Assembly (NCBI GenBank): GCA_016718315.1
Contig: JADKDV010000001.1
Location: 1,054,001 to 1,118,000 of the forward strand
DNA from: Candidatus Obscuribacter sp.
GTDB taxonomy: Bacteria; Cyanobacteriota; Vampirovibrionia; Obscuribacterales; Obscuribacteraceae
Length of the DNA: 64,000 nt
Reading direction: 5' to 3'
Positions 18,701 to 26,899 of the stretch are shown here, in pieces. The notes below the pieces were generated by a model. The model saw nothing but the letters and a program-made list of their open reading frames with translations, had not been told where the DNA came from and ran no database searches. The translations under genes were made by a program, and so were the position numbers. Position 1 is the stretch's first letter. Each line of letters begins with the position of its first letter.

Positions 18701-21521
18701 CGGGTTTAGCCAGATCATCGACCAGAGACTGTACGGCGCGTGGGTCACGCACACTGGCTTGCGAAATTTCTTCAAGACGACGACTGACGACATTTGCCAC
18801 TTCTCTTTGAGCTGGTGGCATTGTACGCAACGAATCATCAACTACTTTTGCCAGAGTCTGGGCTTTTGCACCAGTACTTACAGAGGCACTATCAACGGCT
18901 TGAGCGGCACGGGAAGCGCCACTAAGACGCTCGAATTGCTCAACTTTAGTAGTCAAATCGCGGGCAATATTAGTAGCGCCAGAATTTTCGAGAGCTTGAA
19001 TATGCTTGCGCATATCTGGGACAAAAGTCTCTACAGCGCGACCTTCAGTAAAATTCTTAACTGTGGTTTCGACTGCGCTGAGTTCGCTTTTTACCACGGC
19101 GCCCTGAGCACCGCGCAGCTCGGGATGGACATTGTCGACTGAGCGTGCAGTCAGACTCTCTACTGAGGTACCGATTTCTCTTACAGTCTCGGTGGCTCTC
19201 GTGGCAGTACCGCGGCTGAGTGCTGCATAGTCGAGACTTTGCGTGGCAACTGACTGAGGCGCTGCTACTACTGGAGCATCAGCAGCTTTAGTGACAGGTT
19301 TGCCTTCGGCGGCTGAACGTAATTCGCCCTGTGGTTTTACTTCTGGCGTTGCAGGCGCTTTATCGACAACAGGAGCTGGAGCATCAGCAGCTTTTGCTAC
19401 TGGTGCGTCTTTTGCTACTACTGGAGGCTTTACTTCTCCAGGTGTTGCTACTGGTGCATCTTTTGCCACTACTGGAGGCTTTACTTCTCCAGGTGTTGCT
19501 ACCGGTGCATCTTTTGCTACTACTTGAGGTTTTACTTCTACGGGCGCAACTACTGGTGCATCTTTTGCTACTACTGGAGCTTTTGCTTCTCCAGGCGTTA
19601 CTACTGGTGCATCTTTTGCTACTACTGGAGCTTTTGCTTCTCCAGGCGTTACTACTGGTGCATCTTTCGCTACTACCGGAGCTTGTACTTCGCCTGGCTT
19701 TGCTACTGGTGCATCTTTTGCTACTACTGGAGGCTTTACTTCTCCAGGTGTTGCTACTGGTGCATCTTTTACTACTACTGGAGGTTTTACTTCTACGGGC
19801 GCAACTACCGGTGCATCTTTTGCTACTACTGGAGGTTTTACTTCCACTGGTGCAGCTACCGGTGCATCTTTTGCTACTACTGGAGGCTTTACTTCTCCAG
19901 GTGTTGCTACTGGTGCATCTTTTGCTACTACTGGAGGTTTTACTTCTCCAGGTGCAGCTACCGGTGCATCTTTTGCTACTACTGGAGGCTTTACTTCTCC
20001 AGGTGTTGCTACTGGTGCATCTTTTGCTACTACCGGAGGTTTTACTTCCACTGGTGCAGCTACTGGTGCATCTTTTGCTACTACTGGAGGTTTTACTTCC
20101 ACTAGTGCAGCTACCGGTGCATCTTTTGCTACTACTTGAGGTTTTACTTCTTTTGCTACTACTGGAGCTTTTGCTTCTCCAGGTGTTACTACCGGTGCAT
20201 CTTTTGCTACTACCGGAGGTTTTACTTCCACTGGTGCAGCTACCGGTGCATCTTTTGCTACTACCGGAGGCTTTACTTCCACTGGTACAGCTACCGGTGC
20301 ATCTTTTGCTACTGCTGGAGCTTTTGCTTCTCCCGGTGTTACTACTGGTGCATCTTTTGCTACTACTGGAGCTTTTGCTTCTCCAGGTGTTACTACTGGT
20401 GCGTCTTTTGCTACTACTGGAGCTTGTACTTCGCCTGGCTTTGCTACTGGCGCATCTGGCACGACCTTTTGGCCGACAGACTCTACTACGGGCTTGGCAC
20501 TGCCAGCAACGCGCACATCAGCTCTGACTGCACCATCTGTCAAACTGGCAGTACCGTTATCGAGCATGCCAGAAAGCCCAGTTTTGGCACTGCCATGAGC
20601 GGCGGTGTTTTCGGCTACAACAGGAGCAGTGCCTCCACCTGGCTTGGCACCAGTGTCAACCGCAGGTTTGCTGGCATCTGTACCTGGTTTTGAAGCGGTT
20701 GTTTTGTCAGTGCGAGTAAGTCCGCCGACATCATCGAGATGTCCAACAGCTTTGCCTGCATCCTTAGTAGCGGCATTGGCAGCAGCTTCTTCGAGAGCTC
20801 TGCGAGTGGGGATGCTCGATACGCGAGAAGCGCCTAGCACATCTTGTGCCTGACTGGCACCGCGCAGTGCTGAATAATTGGCAATATCAGTGCCAACAGA
20901 CTTAATTTCGGAAGCTCCACGAGCCAGGATAGATGATTCACGAGAAACAGTACCGGCTTTGCTGGCAGTACCTATAGGTACAAAGGCTGTAGCCAAAATA
21001 GCAGTCGTATTACCCAGGGCGGCGGCAACCTTATTACCATCACCACTGGTCAAATCATTGACATACGCTTTACCTTGCTTTTTGAGAGCTTCTGGTATTT
21101 TGTCGATATTGGTTGCAATATTGCCTGCACTCTTAAAAAGACTTACCAGAGCGCTGTCTTGTTGCACTGTGGTGCTGGAGCGCAAAGCCCTTTGATAGGC
21201 AGCGTCCGTGGTCTGAGTGGTATTAAGCATGCCGGTCATGCCATCAGCCTGATGCTTGAGGTTAGTGATCGCAGCATTGCTAAAGGAATGGGCCATTGAG
21301 CCGGCAGTAGCTGGCTTGGGCTCGGTCTTTGCCGGAGCAATTAAACTATCAGCGGCAGCTAACTTAATCCCACCGCTCAAAAAACTCGGTGTGCTTTCGG
21401 GCTTAGCAGCTGTATTAGCCCCGTGGCGCTGAGTGATTGAGAGCAACAACTCAGCAGCAGATTTGGCCTGACTATCGTCAGGTTTTGCCTTGTCTGAGGG
21501 TGTGCTTCTGTCAGTCGTCAT
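15771..21521 (-). CDS. Giant Ala/Pro/Val/Lys-repeat helical protein (1916 residues)
   Basis: No family recognised. Three zones are visible. Residues 1-350: polar start without a signal peptide, containing a short apolar Gly/Ala-rich stretch (A-I-L-A-T-A-F-V-P-I-G-T-A-S-K-A-G, about 170-190) that recalls regions found before toxin domains, though no toxin domain is seen. Residues about 352-715: some 22 tandem copies of a 17-residue unit with core V-V-A-K-D-A-P-V. Residues about 750-1600: long predicted helices rich in Ala, Glu, Arg and Gln, likely coiled coil. The last 300 residues are Pro/Gly/Ser-rich with an Asp/Glu-rich patch (D-D-E-D-D-D-D-D). It may be a large cytoskeletal, surface or cell-contact protein. 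Divergent from cysE across 332 bases. Confidence 0.75.
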   Translation of the reverse strand: MTTDRSTPSDKAKPDDSQAKSAAELLLSITQRHGANTAAKPESTPSFLSGGIKLAAADSLIAPAKTEPKPATAGSMAHSFSNAAITNLKHQADGMTGMLNTTQTTDAAYQRALRSSTTVQQDSALVSLFKSAGNIATNIDKIPEALKKQGKAYVNDLTSGDGNKVAAALGNTTAILATAFVPIGTASKAGTVSRESSILARGASEIKSVGTDIANYSALRGASQAQDVLGASRVSSIPTRRALEEAAANAATKDAGKAVGHLDDVGGLTRTDKTTASKPGTDASKPAVDTGAKPGGGTAPVVAENTAAHGSAKTGLSGMLDNGTASLTDGAVRADVRVAGSAKPVVESVGQKVVPDAPVAKPGEVQAPVVAKDAPVVTPGEAKAPVVAKDAPVVTPGEAKAPAVAKDAPVAVPVEVKPPVVAKDAPVAAPVEVKPPVVAKDAPVVTPGEAKAPVVAKEVKPQVVAKDAPVAALVEVKPPVVAKDAPVAAPVEVKPPVVAKDAPVATPGEVKPPVVAKDAPVAAPGEVKPPVVAKDAPVATPGEVKPPVVAKDAPVAAPVEVKPPVVAKDAPVVAPVEVKPPVVVKDAPVATPGEVKPPVVAKDAPVAKPGEVQAPVVAKDAPVVTPGEAKAPVVAKDAPVVTPGEAKAPVVAKDAPVVAPVEVKPQVVAKDAPVATPGEVKPPVVAKDAPVATPGEVKPPVVAKDAPVAKAADAPAPVVDKAPATPEVKPQGELRSAAEGKPVTKAADAPVVAAPQSVATQSLDYAALSRGTATRATETVREIGTSVESLTARSVDNVHPELRGAQGAVVKSELSAVETTVKNFTEGRAVETFVPDMRKHIQALENSGATNIARDLTTKVEQFERLSGASRAAQAVDSASVSTGAKAQTLAKVVDDSLRTMPPAQREVANVVSRRLEEISQASVRDPRAVQSLVDDLAKPEYSKFFAQSPELSTAMAQLKRESNVLGTSLAKADTTTVTLERVASSARLTEEGLGASQKVGQISKDFEAGLRPDVPVSAAPVVQRELAAIGKELETIGQTAAESRAIATVRQRVEAISDAGAPKLAQELKNDLAKLETTGLNAERTRLIEQTGMAMQRDGELLGTRASQLQRQLHSEGVSAPSVGSGMPVKSQIARHLDNIAEQSGLVTGATDKVAAAASMRNSLAKIEELGGARVLTPAQAKNLDEIAKLVGNIDRQAVEMRGLATTQRSVTTAGETIPALTTDISRAVKVAGKEDVLAPNLKRIEEAANDLRLAPNAEARAQAASRIAQELENPAMREALDRTARGQFAQAGIAREVKALDEAVLLAQRERATTRLQAVADNAASDVRKAESEIATATKPTKPVSDPAVNPVVESAATPTVRPVVKTEVAAAVESTPSRLASLSDDYSRAIKEASHVEPAIASRRIEQSYQALESEATKAGLTVEQIRQLKADHELVRRSLTEFDQANKALVAAKLNEVEQGFRSLESATSTEAQRSLIKVTYNNIQDLRYLEGAGRGGASTLEAAQTGLMRAKNDIEVATYRSNLVKLAASGDRQAQSQLLVAGLVTDGRRVTSLVPESFAPLSALQSLKMPWQSASPMRNLSATDDFFVNNRGLFLNPRTIMAAKAASTLYYGAREINALSANIDAVKAEQQAQNDKLREPVTFGNNARTVMRNAAAADVVGRSVMSGRPARVEEPILTGNERTSYGVFENDPDKMRKIEYFNRYGTPFVPLRQSAPAAEQPAAPVVRAFSLPLRFNWSGDKANGFDKPANSQFVIPSAMNFASPFALSNSDHGGRRDTVYGAQGSIFGGQSGMTSATGGAKLGADLTAAASMSGYQEGSSGHDIKDLEQVEESESGVDLPGSAPTVMAHAGQAINNQDDEDDDDDTASSSPVSAKPVPPLPASGNVLAGDPVEPAKKTLAGPPRKRTNVIS
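19375..20466 (-). repeat. Tandem 51-bp repeat array inside the giant protein gene
   Basis: About 21 full 51-base units plus one 27-base unit near 20136-20162, read on the minus strand, each coding 17 residues of the type V-V-A-K-D-A-P-V-x-x-P-x-E-V-K-P-P. Two variable positions alternate T-P-G-E and A-P-V-E, and V-K-P-P versus A-K-A-P. The block of K-P-G-E-V-Q-A-P followed by two T-P-G-E-A-K-A-P units occurs near both the start and the later part of the array, so a higher-order duplication is likely. Because 51 is a multiple of three, long open frames appear on the other strand too; these are not genes. Copy number probably varies between strains and is at risk of assembly collapse. Confidence 0.9.
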
Positions 21522-21853
21522 TTAGTTGAGCCTGGGGTCTCTTTGCTTACATTCTCAAAGGCGAGAATATTTGGGTGTCCGGGTATATACGGGCTGTCAA
21601 GAATTTAGACAAATTTCTCATCTTTTATTCCTCGACAATAGTGCGAACTCCCTATAAACATCGGTTAATCTTGCGGTTTTTCCCACTGCAACCCGATAAA
21701 TGGTAGTCTCAAGTCACTCCACACCCTCAATATCCCCTCGTTCGTGACAACCTAAACCCTGTAATGCCCGCCACACCGTTGTCAAGGGATATTTAGGTGG
21801 GGCAATTTGCGACAATTGGCTAGATTTATAGATAGAAGCAATCAATCGGACCT
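21522..21853. other. Divergent intergenic region between the giant repeat gene and cysE
   Basis: 332 bases without a convincing gene. It must contain the promoters of both flanking genes. I could not pick a -35/-10 pair with good spacing, and saw no inverted repeat long enough to call an operator, terminator or riboswitch. Confidence 0.4.
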
Positions 21854-22678
21854 ATGTATCTACGCGAATGCATCGACAATATTTATGAGCAGGACCCTGC
21901 CGCCCGCAGTCGTCTGGAAGTAGTGCTTTGCTATCCGGGCTTTCATGTGATGTGCTTCCACAAACTGGCTAATTTTCTCTGGAAAAAAAATGTACGAACA
22001 CCAGCTCGATTTGTCTCGCATTTAGCCAGGGTCCTGACCGGTATCGAAATTCACCCCGGGGCAAAAATTGGCAGAAGAGTTTTTATTGACCACGGCATGG
22101 GCGTAGTCATCGGTGAGACTGCAGAAATTGGCGATGACTGTGTGATTTACCAGGGGGTAACCCTGGGCGCAGGAGCCGCAGCCCGCGCCGGGGCGGTGTC
22201 AAGAGATACCAAAAGACATCCCACCCTGGGGCAGGGAGTGGTCGTGGGCAGCGGTGCTGAAATCCAGGGAGCTATCCATGTAGGAGACAATGTCCGGGTC
22301 GCCTCAGGATCTATTTTGCTCAAAGATGTGCCTGCTAATTCGGTAGTGGTAGGGGTACCGGGCCGGGTAATTTACCGCGATGGCAAAAAAATTGAAAAAG
22401 AACAGGGCGATGTCCCCGATATCGAGGCCGAAGCAATTAAGAGCCTAAAAGAACAGATTCATGGTCTTGAATCTTGCATAAAAGAGGTTAGAAACACCGC
22501 CAAAGCGCAAGCCAGGGAAGTAAAGACATTGAAAGCCCAATTTTTGCAGGAAGGCAGAAGTGGCGAAGAACTGGCCTCGGGCACTGATTATCAGGCACTG
22601 CCATCGGAAGTTGCCCGCAAAAATGATGACGACGGCTCTGATCCTGTTGATGTTTTCCTACAGGGCGCAGGCATTTAG
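21854..22678 (+). CDS. cysE: Serine O-acetyltransferase with C-terminal coiled coil
   Basis: 274 residues. Residues 1-180 match the short CysE/EpsC type: N-terminal R-E-C-I-D-N-I-Y-E-Q-D-P-A-A, C-Y-P-G-F-H-V-M-C-F-H-K-L, then left-handed beta-helix hexapeptides with I-E-I-H-P-G-A-K-I-G, F-I-D-H-G-M-G-V-V-I-G-E-T and G-V-P-G-R-V-I. It transfers acetyl from acetyl-CoA to serine, the first step to cysteine. The last 80 residues are an added charged segment with a heptad-like helix (I-K-S-L-K-E-Q-I-H-G-L-E-S-C-I-K-E-V), longer than the usual tail that binds cysteine synthase. No cysK is adjacent. Confidence 0.93.
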   Translation: MYLRECIDNIYEQDPAARSRLEVVLCYPGFHVMCFHKLANFLWKKNVRTPARFVSHLARVLTGIEIHPGAKIGRRVFIDHGMGVVIGETAEIGDDCVIYQGVTLGAGAAARAGAVSRDTKRHPTLGQGVVVGSGAEIQGAIHVGDNVRVASGSILLKDVPANSVVVGVPGRVIYRDGKKIEKEQGDVPDIEAEAIKSLKEQIHGLESCIKEVRNTAKAQAREVKTLKAQFLQEGRSGEELASGTDYQALPSEVARKNDDDGSDPVDVFLQGAGI

Positions 22679-22747
22679 TCTATATCTGGATCAAACCGGG
22701 TAGAATAAAGCTACCGCATTTGCGCTAATCGGAGGAAGGATACTCGC

Positions 22748-22981
22748 ATGGCCGTAAGCGAGCTGGAGAAAGCCTTTGGCACTCTAACTGAAGCTCTTAA
22801 CCTAACAGAATCAGAAATTTCTGAAGAAATCAAAGTCATTCAGCAACAAATCGAAGAGCTGAAAGAAAGAATCGTCGAGCTACATGGTAAGCAAGAGACT
22901 CTTTCACATGACCGTGCTTCCATTTCAGAAATGGTAAATCGCTACTGCGACGAAAATGGCAAGCCTCTGGAACAAAAGTAA
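22748..22981 (+). CDS. Small coiled-coil protein
   Basis: 77 residues preceded by a strong GGAGGAAGG ribosome-binding site. Nearly the whole chain is one charged amphipathic helix rich in Glu, Lys, Gln and Ile/Leu (for example E-I-K-V-I-Q-Q-Q-I-E-E-L-K-E-R-I), typical of a coiled coil. No signal peptide, no Cys apart from one near the C-terminus. Function unknown; it sits 70 bases after cysE and 38 bases before the zinc-ribbon gene, so they may be cotranscribed. Confidence 0.75.
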   Translation: MAVSELEKAFGTLTEALNLTESEISEEIKVIQQQIEELKERIVELHGKQETLSHDRASISEMVNRYCDENGKPLEQK

Positions 22982-23019
22982 ATACTCGCTCAGTGCATTT
23001 TTTTGGTGAATAGACAAAA

Positions 23020-23526
23020 ATGTCAGGCTCTTGCCCGTATTGCGGAGCAAAACTAAATTACGGCATAAAATTTTGCGTCGTCTGCGGCCGCCCTATCCAG
23101 GCGGGAGAAACGACCAAAATGGGCGGTGGTATGCGGGCTGGTATCAGACCCGCCGACGTCACAAGACGCCTTGAAGATTTGATGACCGCGGCCCGCTTCA
23201 AGCGCTCAAAGAGACAGGTCAATCTTGATCAGTCAGTACACTTCTTTTCGCTAAAAGCTTTTTCAATTGTGACTGGTATCGCCCTTTTGTTTTGTGCTGT
23301 CAAACTTAGCATTGACGGTGGCTTTATCAACAAAAATCAGCAGATGGTGGCTCCAATCAATAAAATACTGACCGATATTGGTGCCAACAAAGTCAACTTT
23401 AAAGATATGAAGCCGACCGCTGGCAGCAGCAAAAGCACTGCAAAGTCTGGCAATCAAACCAGTACGACCTCAAAAAAATCAAAGACCAAGCGCAAACAAA
23501 ATCGTAGCCACAGAGAGCAACAGTAG
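23020..23526 (+). CDS. Zinc-ribbon membrane protein
   Basis: 168 residues. The N-terminus holds a zinc ribbon with two C-x2-C pairs (C-P-Y-C-G-A-K and C-V-V-C-G-R-P) within residues 5-25. One hydrophobic helix follows at about residues 84-102 (S-I-V-T-G-I-A-L-L-F-C-A-V), and the tail is basic and Ser/Thr/Lys-rich (ends K-R-K-Q-N-R-S-H-R-E-Q-Q). Likely a single-pass membrane protein with a cytosolic zinc ribbon. The same architecture type recurs at 47140-47763. Function not known. Confidence 0.75.
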   Translation: MSGSCPYCGAKLNYGIKFCVVCGRPIQAGETTKMGGGMRAGIRPADVTRRLEDLMTAARFKRSKRQVNLDQSVHFFSLKAFSIVTGIALLFCAVKLSIDGGFINKNQQMVAPINKILTDIGANKVNFKDMKPTAGSSKSTAKSGNQTSTTSKKSKTKRKQNRSHREQQ

Positions 23527-23535
23527 CCTTTGTAG

Positions 23536-23751
23536 TTATTGAGTCGTCGTATCAATCAAAGTGATAACACCATGCTTGATCAAAAGATCAAACTCATGGT
23601 GCGTCCAGTGCTTTTTGACTTTGGGTGAATTAAGCAGGTCGGCACGAATCAGCTTGTCACCACAGGCGGTGATGACATAAATATATTCTTTTTCAAAAAG
23701 GGGCGGAGCCTTAAAGAGGATCTGCTGTCCTTTTTTTAAATCGAATTTCAA
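23536..23751 (-). CDS. Small unknown protein coupled to acyl-CoA dehydrogenase
   Basis: 71 residues. Its ATG overlaps the stop of the acyl-CoA dehydrogenase gene by 4 bases, a strong sign that it is translated. The chain is soluble and beta-rich (Q-Q-I-L-F-K-A-P-P-L-F, Y-I-Y-V-I-T-A-C-G-D-K-L-I-R-A-D-L-L-N), with no recognised family; the first part resembles a small SH3-like barrel, which is only an impression. Convergent with the zinc-ribbon gene, 9 bases apart. Confidence 0.6.
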   Translation of the reverse strand: MKFDLKKGQQILFKAPPLFEKEYIYVITACGDKLIRADLLNSPKVKKHWTHHEFDLLIKHGVITLIDTTTQ

Positions 23752-24887
23752 ATAGATGTCACCAGCTCACGACCCATCGCCACTTTAATTGATTCACTGG
23801 TGCCTTCGGTCAACTGACCTACCTTGGCGTCTCTCATCAATTTTTCAACAGGATATTCTTTGCTAAATCCATAGCCACCAAAGACCTGGACGGCATCGGT
23901 AGTTACTCTCATAGCCATTTCCTGAGCAAAGGCTTTGGCACAGAGCGCCACAGGTATAGATGGCTTTTGCATGTCCGCAAGCTGAGCGGCTTGATAAACC
24001 AGTAGCCTTGCGGCCTCGATGTCTTTAGCCATATCAGCGAGCATAAATGAGACCCCTTGATAGGCGCCAATCATTTGACCAAAAGTCTTGCGCTCCTTGG
24101 CATATTTGAGTGCATGCTCCATGGCACTGCGGGCGATGCCAACCATACCGGAGGCAATCATGGGATAAATTTTGACCAGCACCTTGTTATAGATTTCTTG
24201 TACCTGTCCCGGGGCACCTAACATATTGCCGGCTGGTACAAGTACCTCATCAAATCTCGCCGGAGCAATCATTTGAGACTTCTTGCCCACTTTAGCAAGT
24301 GGTCCGTCAAATTCTAAGCCGTCTTCGCTGCCGGGCACGATAAAGTAAGCCCCCTGCCCCTCATCGCTACCGGGTGTTTCGCGACGATCTTCGTAGGCTT
24401 TGACAATGTACCATTCACCAACGCCACCATTAACAATGGCACCATGCTTGCCATTGATAAAGTATTCATCGCCATCCTTGCGATAAAACAAACGACTGCT
24501 TTTGACACCGCTGTCCATGCCATAGCCAGCCAGAGACGGGGCGTCCACAAGGGGGCTAAGAAACTCAGCCTGCTGCTCCTTAGTACCACATGTCAAAACA
24601 AAGCACTGAGCAATTTCAGAGCCTTCAATACTACCGGCAATACCAGCTTCGCCCCAGGCTAATTCTTCGGCAATTACACAATTTTCGAGCGCGCCTAAAC
24701 CCAGACCACCAAACTCTTCTGGCACTGACATATTAAGCAGACCCGACTCCCACGCCGCTTTGATAAGCTCCAGAGGAAAATCAGAAGATTCAGCCCCATG
24801 GCTGACTTTTCTCATCTGTCGAGAAGCAAAGTCGCGCGCTAGCTTCTGGTACTCAAGAAGTTCTTCGGGCAGTTTATGGATGAGCAT
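23748..24887 (-). CDS. Acyl-CoA dehydrogenase
   Basis: 379 residues from the ATG at 24887, which has AGGA ten bases upstream; an in-frame TTG at 24920 without such a site is less likely. The full three-domain family pattern is visible: P-E-E-F-G-G-L-G-L-G near residue 50, a mid beta-domain, R-K-T-F-G-Q-M-I-G-A-Y-Q-G and the C-terminal Q-V-F-G-G-Y-G-F-S-K-E-Y-P-V-E-K-L-M-R-D-A. The usual catalytic Glu position of short-chain enzymes reads L-T-E-G-T-S-E near the end, as expected. It oxidises an acyl-CoA to the enoyl-CoA, passing electrons to ETF; etfBA lies at 35-37 kb. Confidence 0.93.
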   Translation of the reverse strand: MLIHKLPEELLEYQKLARDFASRQMRKVSHGAESSDFPLELIKAAWESGLLNMSVPEEFGGLGLGALENCVIAEELAWGEAGIAGSIEGSEIAQCFVLTCGTKEQQAEFLSPLVDAPSLAGYGMDSGVKSSRLFYRKDGDEYFINGKHGAIVNGGVGEWYIVKAYEDRRETPGSDEGQGAYFIVPGSEDGLEFDGPLAKVGKKSQMIAPARFDEVLVPAGNMLGAPGQVQEIYNKVLVKIYPMIASGMVGIARSAMEHALKYAKERKTFGQMIGAYQGVSFMLADMAKDIEAARLLVYQAAQLADMQKPSIPVALCAKAFAQEMAMRVTTDAVQVFGGYGFSKEYPVEKLMRDAKVGQLTEGTSESIKVAMGRELVTSI

Positions 24888-25148
24888 GGTCTTGTCCTGA
24901 TATCTATTTGGCACTACCAATTTTAGAGCTTATGCAATTAGCATCTTATTATGATTATTCAAGACAAACTCTTGACGTCCCCGTCTCGCTCAAAAGTCTG
25001 GCCACAAAGGGGCAATGGCGTCGGTGATGACGCGAGAGAAGCAAGCTGGCTAAAAAAATGTTCATAAGTATCCAGGCATAAGTGAGCGCTTCCACTTGAC
25101 CAGTACCCTTGTTAAAAGTCATCATTACTCTGTCAAGAAGGAAAGCCC

Positions 25149-25838
25149 GTGAGTCCACTAATTGCACCCTCTATTTTGTCGGCTGACTTCGCCCGCCTGG
25201 GCGAGGAAGTGAAGCGCGTCGAAGAAGCTGGTGTTGATTGGATCCATGTCGATGTAATGGATGGTCACTTTGTGCCCAATCTAACCATCGGAGCTCCCGT
25301 GGTCAAAGCCCTGCACAATGTCACCAAGCTGCCGCTAGACGTGCATTTGATGATTACAGATCCAGATAAATATCTGCAAGATTTTGCCGATGCTGGAGCT
25401 AGCTATATCACTGTGCATCAAGAAGCCTGCACCCATTTACAGCGCACGCTGGCACAAATCCGCAACCTGGGCAAAAAGGCTGGAGTCGCCCTTAACCCTG
25501 CCACGCCGGAAGAAACTCTCAAATATGTCCTCAAAGACCTGGACCTGGTCCTGGTCATGTCGGTCAATCCTGGTTTTGGCGGTCAAAAGTTTTTGACAGA
25601 AGCCATTGCCAAAGTTGGTCGACTACGCAAAATGTTTAACGACGCTGGTCTACCTGATGTACACATCAGTGTCGATGGTGGTATCAATACCGAAACTGGT
25701 GCCCAGGTGGTTGAGCAAGGAGCTGATGTCCTGGTAGCAGGCAACAGCATCTACAAAGCCAGTGACATCAACAAAGCTGTTCAGGAACTAAAAGCTACAG
25801 ATAAAAAGCTGGCCGATAGGCCAAAAGCAACACGCTGA
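25149..25838 (+). CDS. rpe: Ribulose-phosphate 3-epimerase
   Basis: 229 residues from a GTG start with AAGGA a few bases upstream. Family motifs: A-P-S-I-L-S-A-D-F at residues 6-14, H-V-D-V-M-D-G-H-F-V-P-N, P-L-D-V-H-L-M-I, V-N-P-G-F-G-G-Q-K-F and V-D-G-G-I-N, covering the metal ligands (two His, two Asp) of the TIM barrel. It interconverts ribulose-5-phosphate and xylulose-5-phosphate in the pentose phosphate pathway. The tail after A-G-N-S-I is slightly extended and Lys-rich. The next gene follows 14 bases later with its own AAGGAG. Confidence 0.95.
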   Translation: MSPLIAPSILSADFARLGEEVKRVEEAGVDWIHVDVMDGHFVPNLTIGAPVVKALHNVTKLPLDVHLMITDPDKYLQDFADAGASYITVHQEACTHLQRTLAQIRNLGKKAGVALNPATPEETLKYVLKDLDLVLVMSVNPGFGGQKFLTEAIAKVGRLRKMFNDAGLPDVHISVDGGINTETGAQVVEQGADVLVAGNSIYKASDINKAVQELKATDKKLADRPKATR

Positions 25839-25852
25839 CTAAGGAGTAGAGC

Positions 25853-26455
25853 ATGTCCCTACGGGTTAACCCCAATCATGAGACTGATAGCAAAATGAAA
25901 TTTAGAACCATATTTTGTCTAATTGCCTCCACAGCTTTTGCACTTTTGCCAACTGCGGCTAGAGCTGGTGAAGACGATCAAGAATTTGTCGTCGACACTT
26001 CATCCATCGGTAAATCGCATCACGGTGTGATTCACTCAGACCAGTTTCTCGAGCTGGGCGTGCCCACAGCAAATGGACTACGTATCGAAGGTGAACAGTC
26101 TCTGCGCAATGGTCGTCTCGACCGCGCCATCATGGTTTTGCAGCGCAGCGTCGAAATGGCACCAAATGACATGGACGGACGCATCCTCTATGGCGAAGCC
26201 CTGGAGAAAAAACTGATCAAGCAAAAAGACAAAAGAGACCCAGCTCTATACAACTTTGTCATCAAGCAGTGGCTCTTTGTGGCCAAGCATGCCGAGTTTG
26301 CCGACCAGGGCATGCAAGGTCTGACCCACCTCTACAAAGTTTGCGGCACTGTGCCAAAAAAATGGGAAAAAGAGAAGAAGTTTCTTGAGCGTGTACTGAT
26401 GCCAGAAGACGGCTCCGAAAAAGTTGTCCTGGGCAAACGCAAAACTACTCTCTAA
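25853..26455 (+). CDS. Secreted TPR-like protein
   Basis: 200 residues. The ATG at 25853 has AAGGAG seven bases upstream; an internal ATG at 25895 would start directly at the signal peptide (K-F-R-T-I-F-C-L-I-A-S-T-A-F-A-L-L) but lacks a good site. Cleavage is likely after A-R-A. The middle contains a TPR-like helix pair (L-R-N-G-R-L-D-R-A-I-M-V-L-Q-R-S-V-E-M-A-P-N) and one more weak unit. Probably periplasmic; function unknown. Convergent with the membrane protein gene 3 bases later. Confidence 0.75.
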   Translation: MSLRVNPNHETDSKMKFRTIFCLIASTAFALLPTAARAGEDDQEFVVDTSSIGKSHHGVIHSDQFLELGVPTANGLRIEGEQSLRNGRLDRAIMVLQRSVEMAPNDMDGRILYGEALEKKLIKQKDKRDPALYNFVIKQWLFVAKHAEFADQGMQGLTHLYKVCGTVPKKWEKEKKFLERVLMPEDGSEKVVLGKRKTTL

Positions 26456-26458
26456 AGA

Positions 26459-26899
26459 TCACCGGGTCTTTTGCCAGCACTTGCGCTTAACAAAAAGCAC
26501 AAGCCAGACCAGGCAACCAATTAAGCCCCAGGTAGCAGACAGTACACCGATAATCATCCAGGTATAAGCACTGTGCATGGAGATTAGATGGTCACGCATT
26601 TGACCAGCTTGGCCGGTAAATTTGTCATCAGGCAAATACTGCAATACAAGTAAAAACATACCGATAAAAGCATTTGCTAAACCAAAAAACAAAGTAAACC
26701 AGTGCTGCTTCCACTGATATAGACAGGGTCCAAAGCCAATCAACAAAAGCGCGTCTGGCAGCCAAATAAGTGCACTGTGGGCTGGTATAACAAAGGTCAG
26801 GATAATACCGACTACCCAAATAATACAGCTCAAAGTGAGAGCCAGGCTTTTTTTTGCAGGCGGCTTAGTAGCTACTACTGGCTTTTCTGATTGACTCAT
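26459..26899 (-). CDS. Small four-helix membrane protein coupled to the TOPRIM gene
   Basis: 146 residues with four hydrophobic segments at about 19-41, 45-62, 67-88 and 113-137, and short polar ends. No family recognised. Its ATG overlaps the stop of the TOPRIM gene (4 bases), so the two are almost certainly translated together. It may anchor or partner the TOPRIM protein, but could equally be an unrelated housekeeping membrane protein. Confidence 0.7.
   Translation of the reverse strand: MSQSEKPVVATKPPAKKSLALTLSCIIWVVGIILTFVIPAHSALIWLPDALLLIGFGPCLYQWKQHWFTLFFGLANAFIGMFLLVLQYLPDDKFTGQAGQMRDHLISMHSAYTWMIIGVLSATWGLIGCLVWLVLFVKRKCWQKTR

Noticed and set aside
19375..20466. Possible CRISPR array
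   Set aside because: The repeats are directly adjacent with no unique spacers and encode protein in frame.
19331..20527. 398-residue plus-strand open frame and further plus-strand frames over the repeat array
   Set aside because: They are shadows of the 51-base repeat, which keeps all frames open; products are Leu- or Tyr/Cys-rich low-complexity chains with no start signals.
24955..25167. Minus-strand 70-residue frame overlapping the rpe start
   Set aside because: No ribosome site and no recognisable features; the region more likely holds the rpe promoter.
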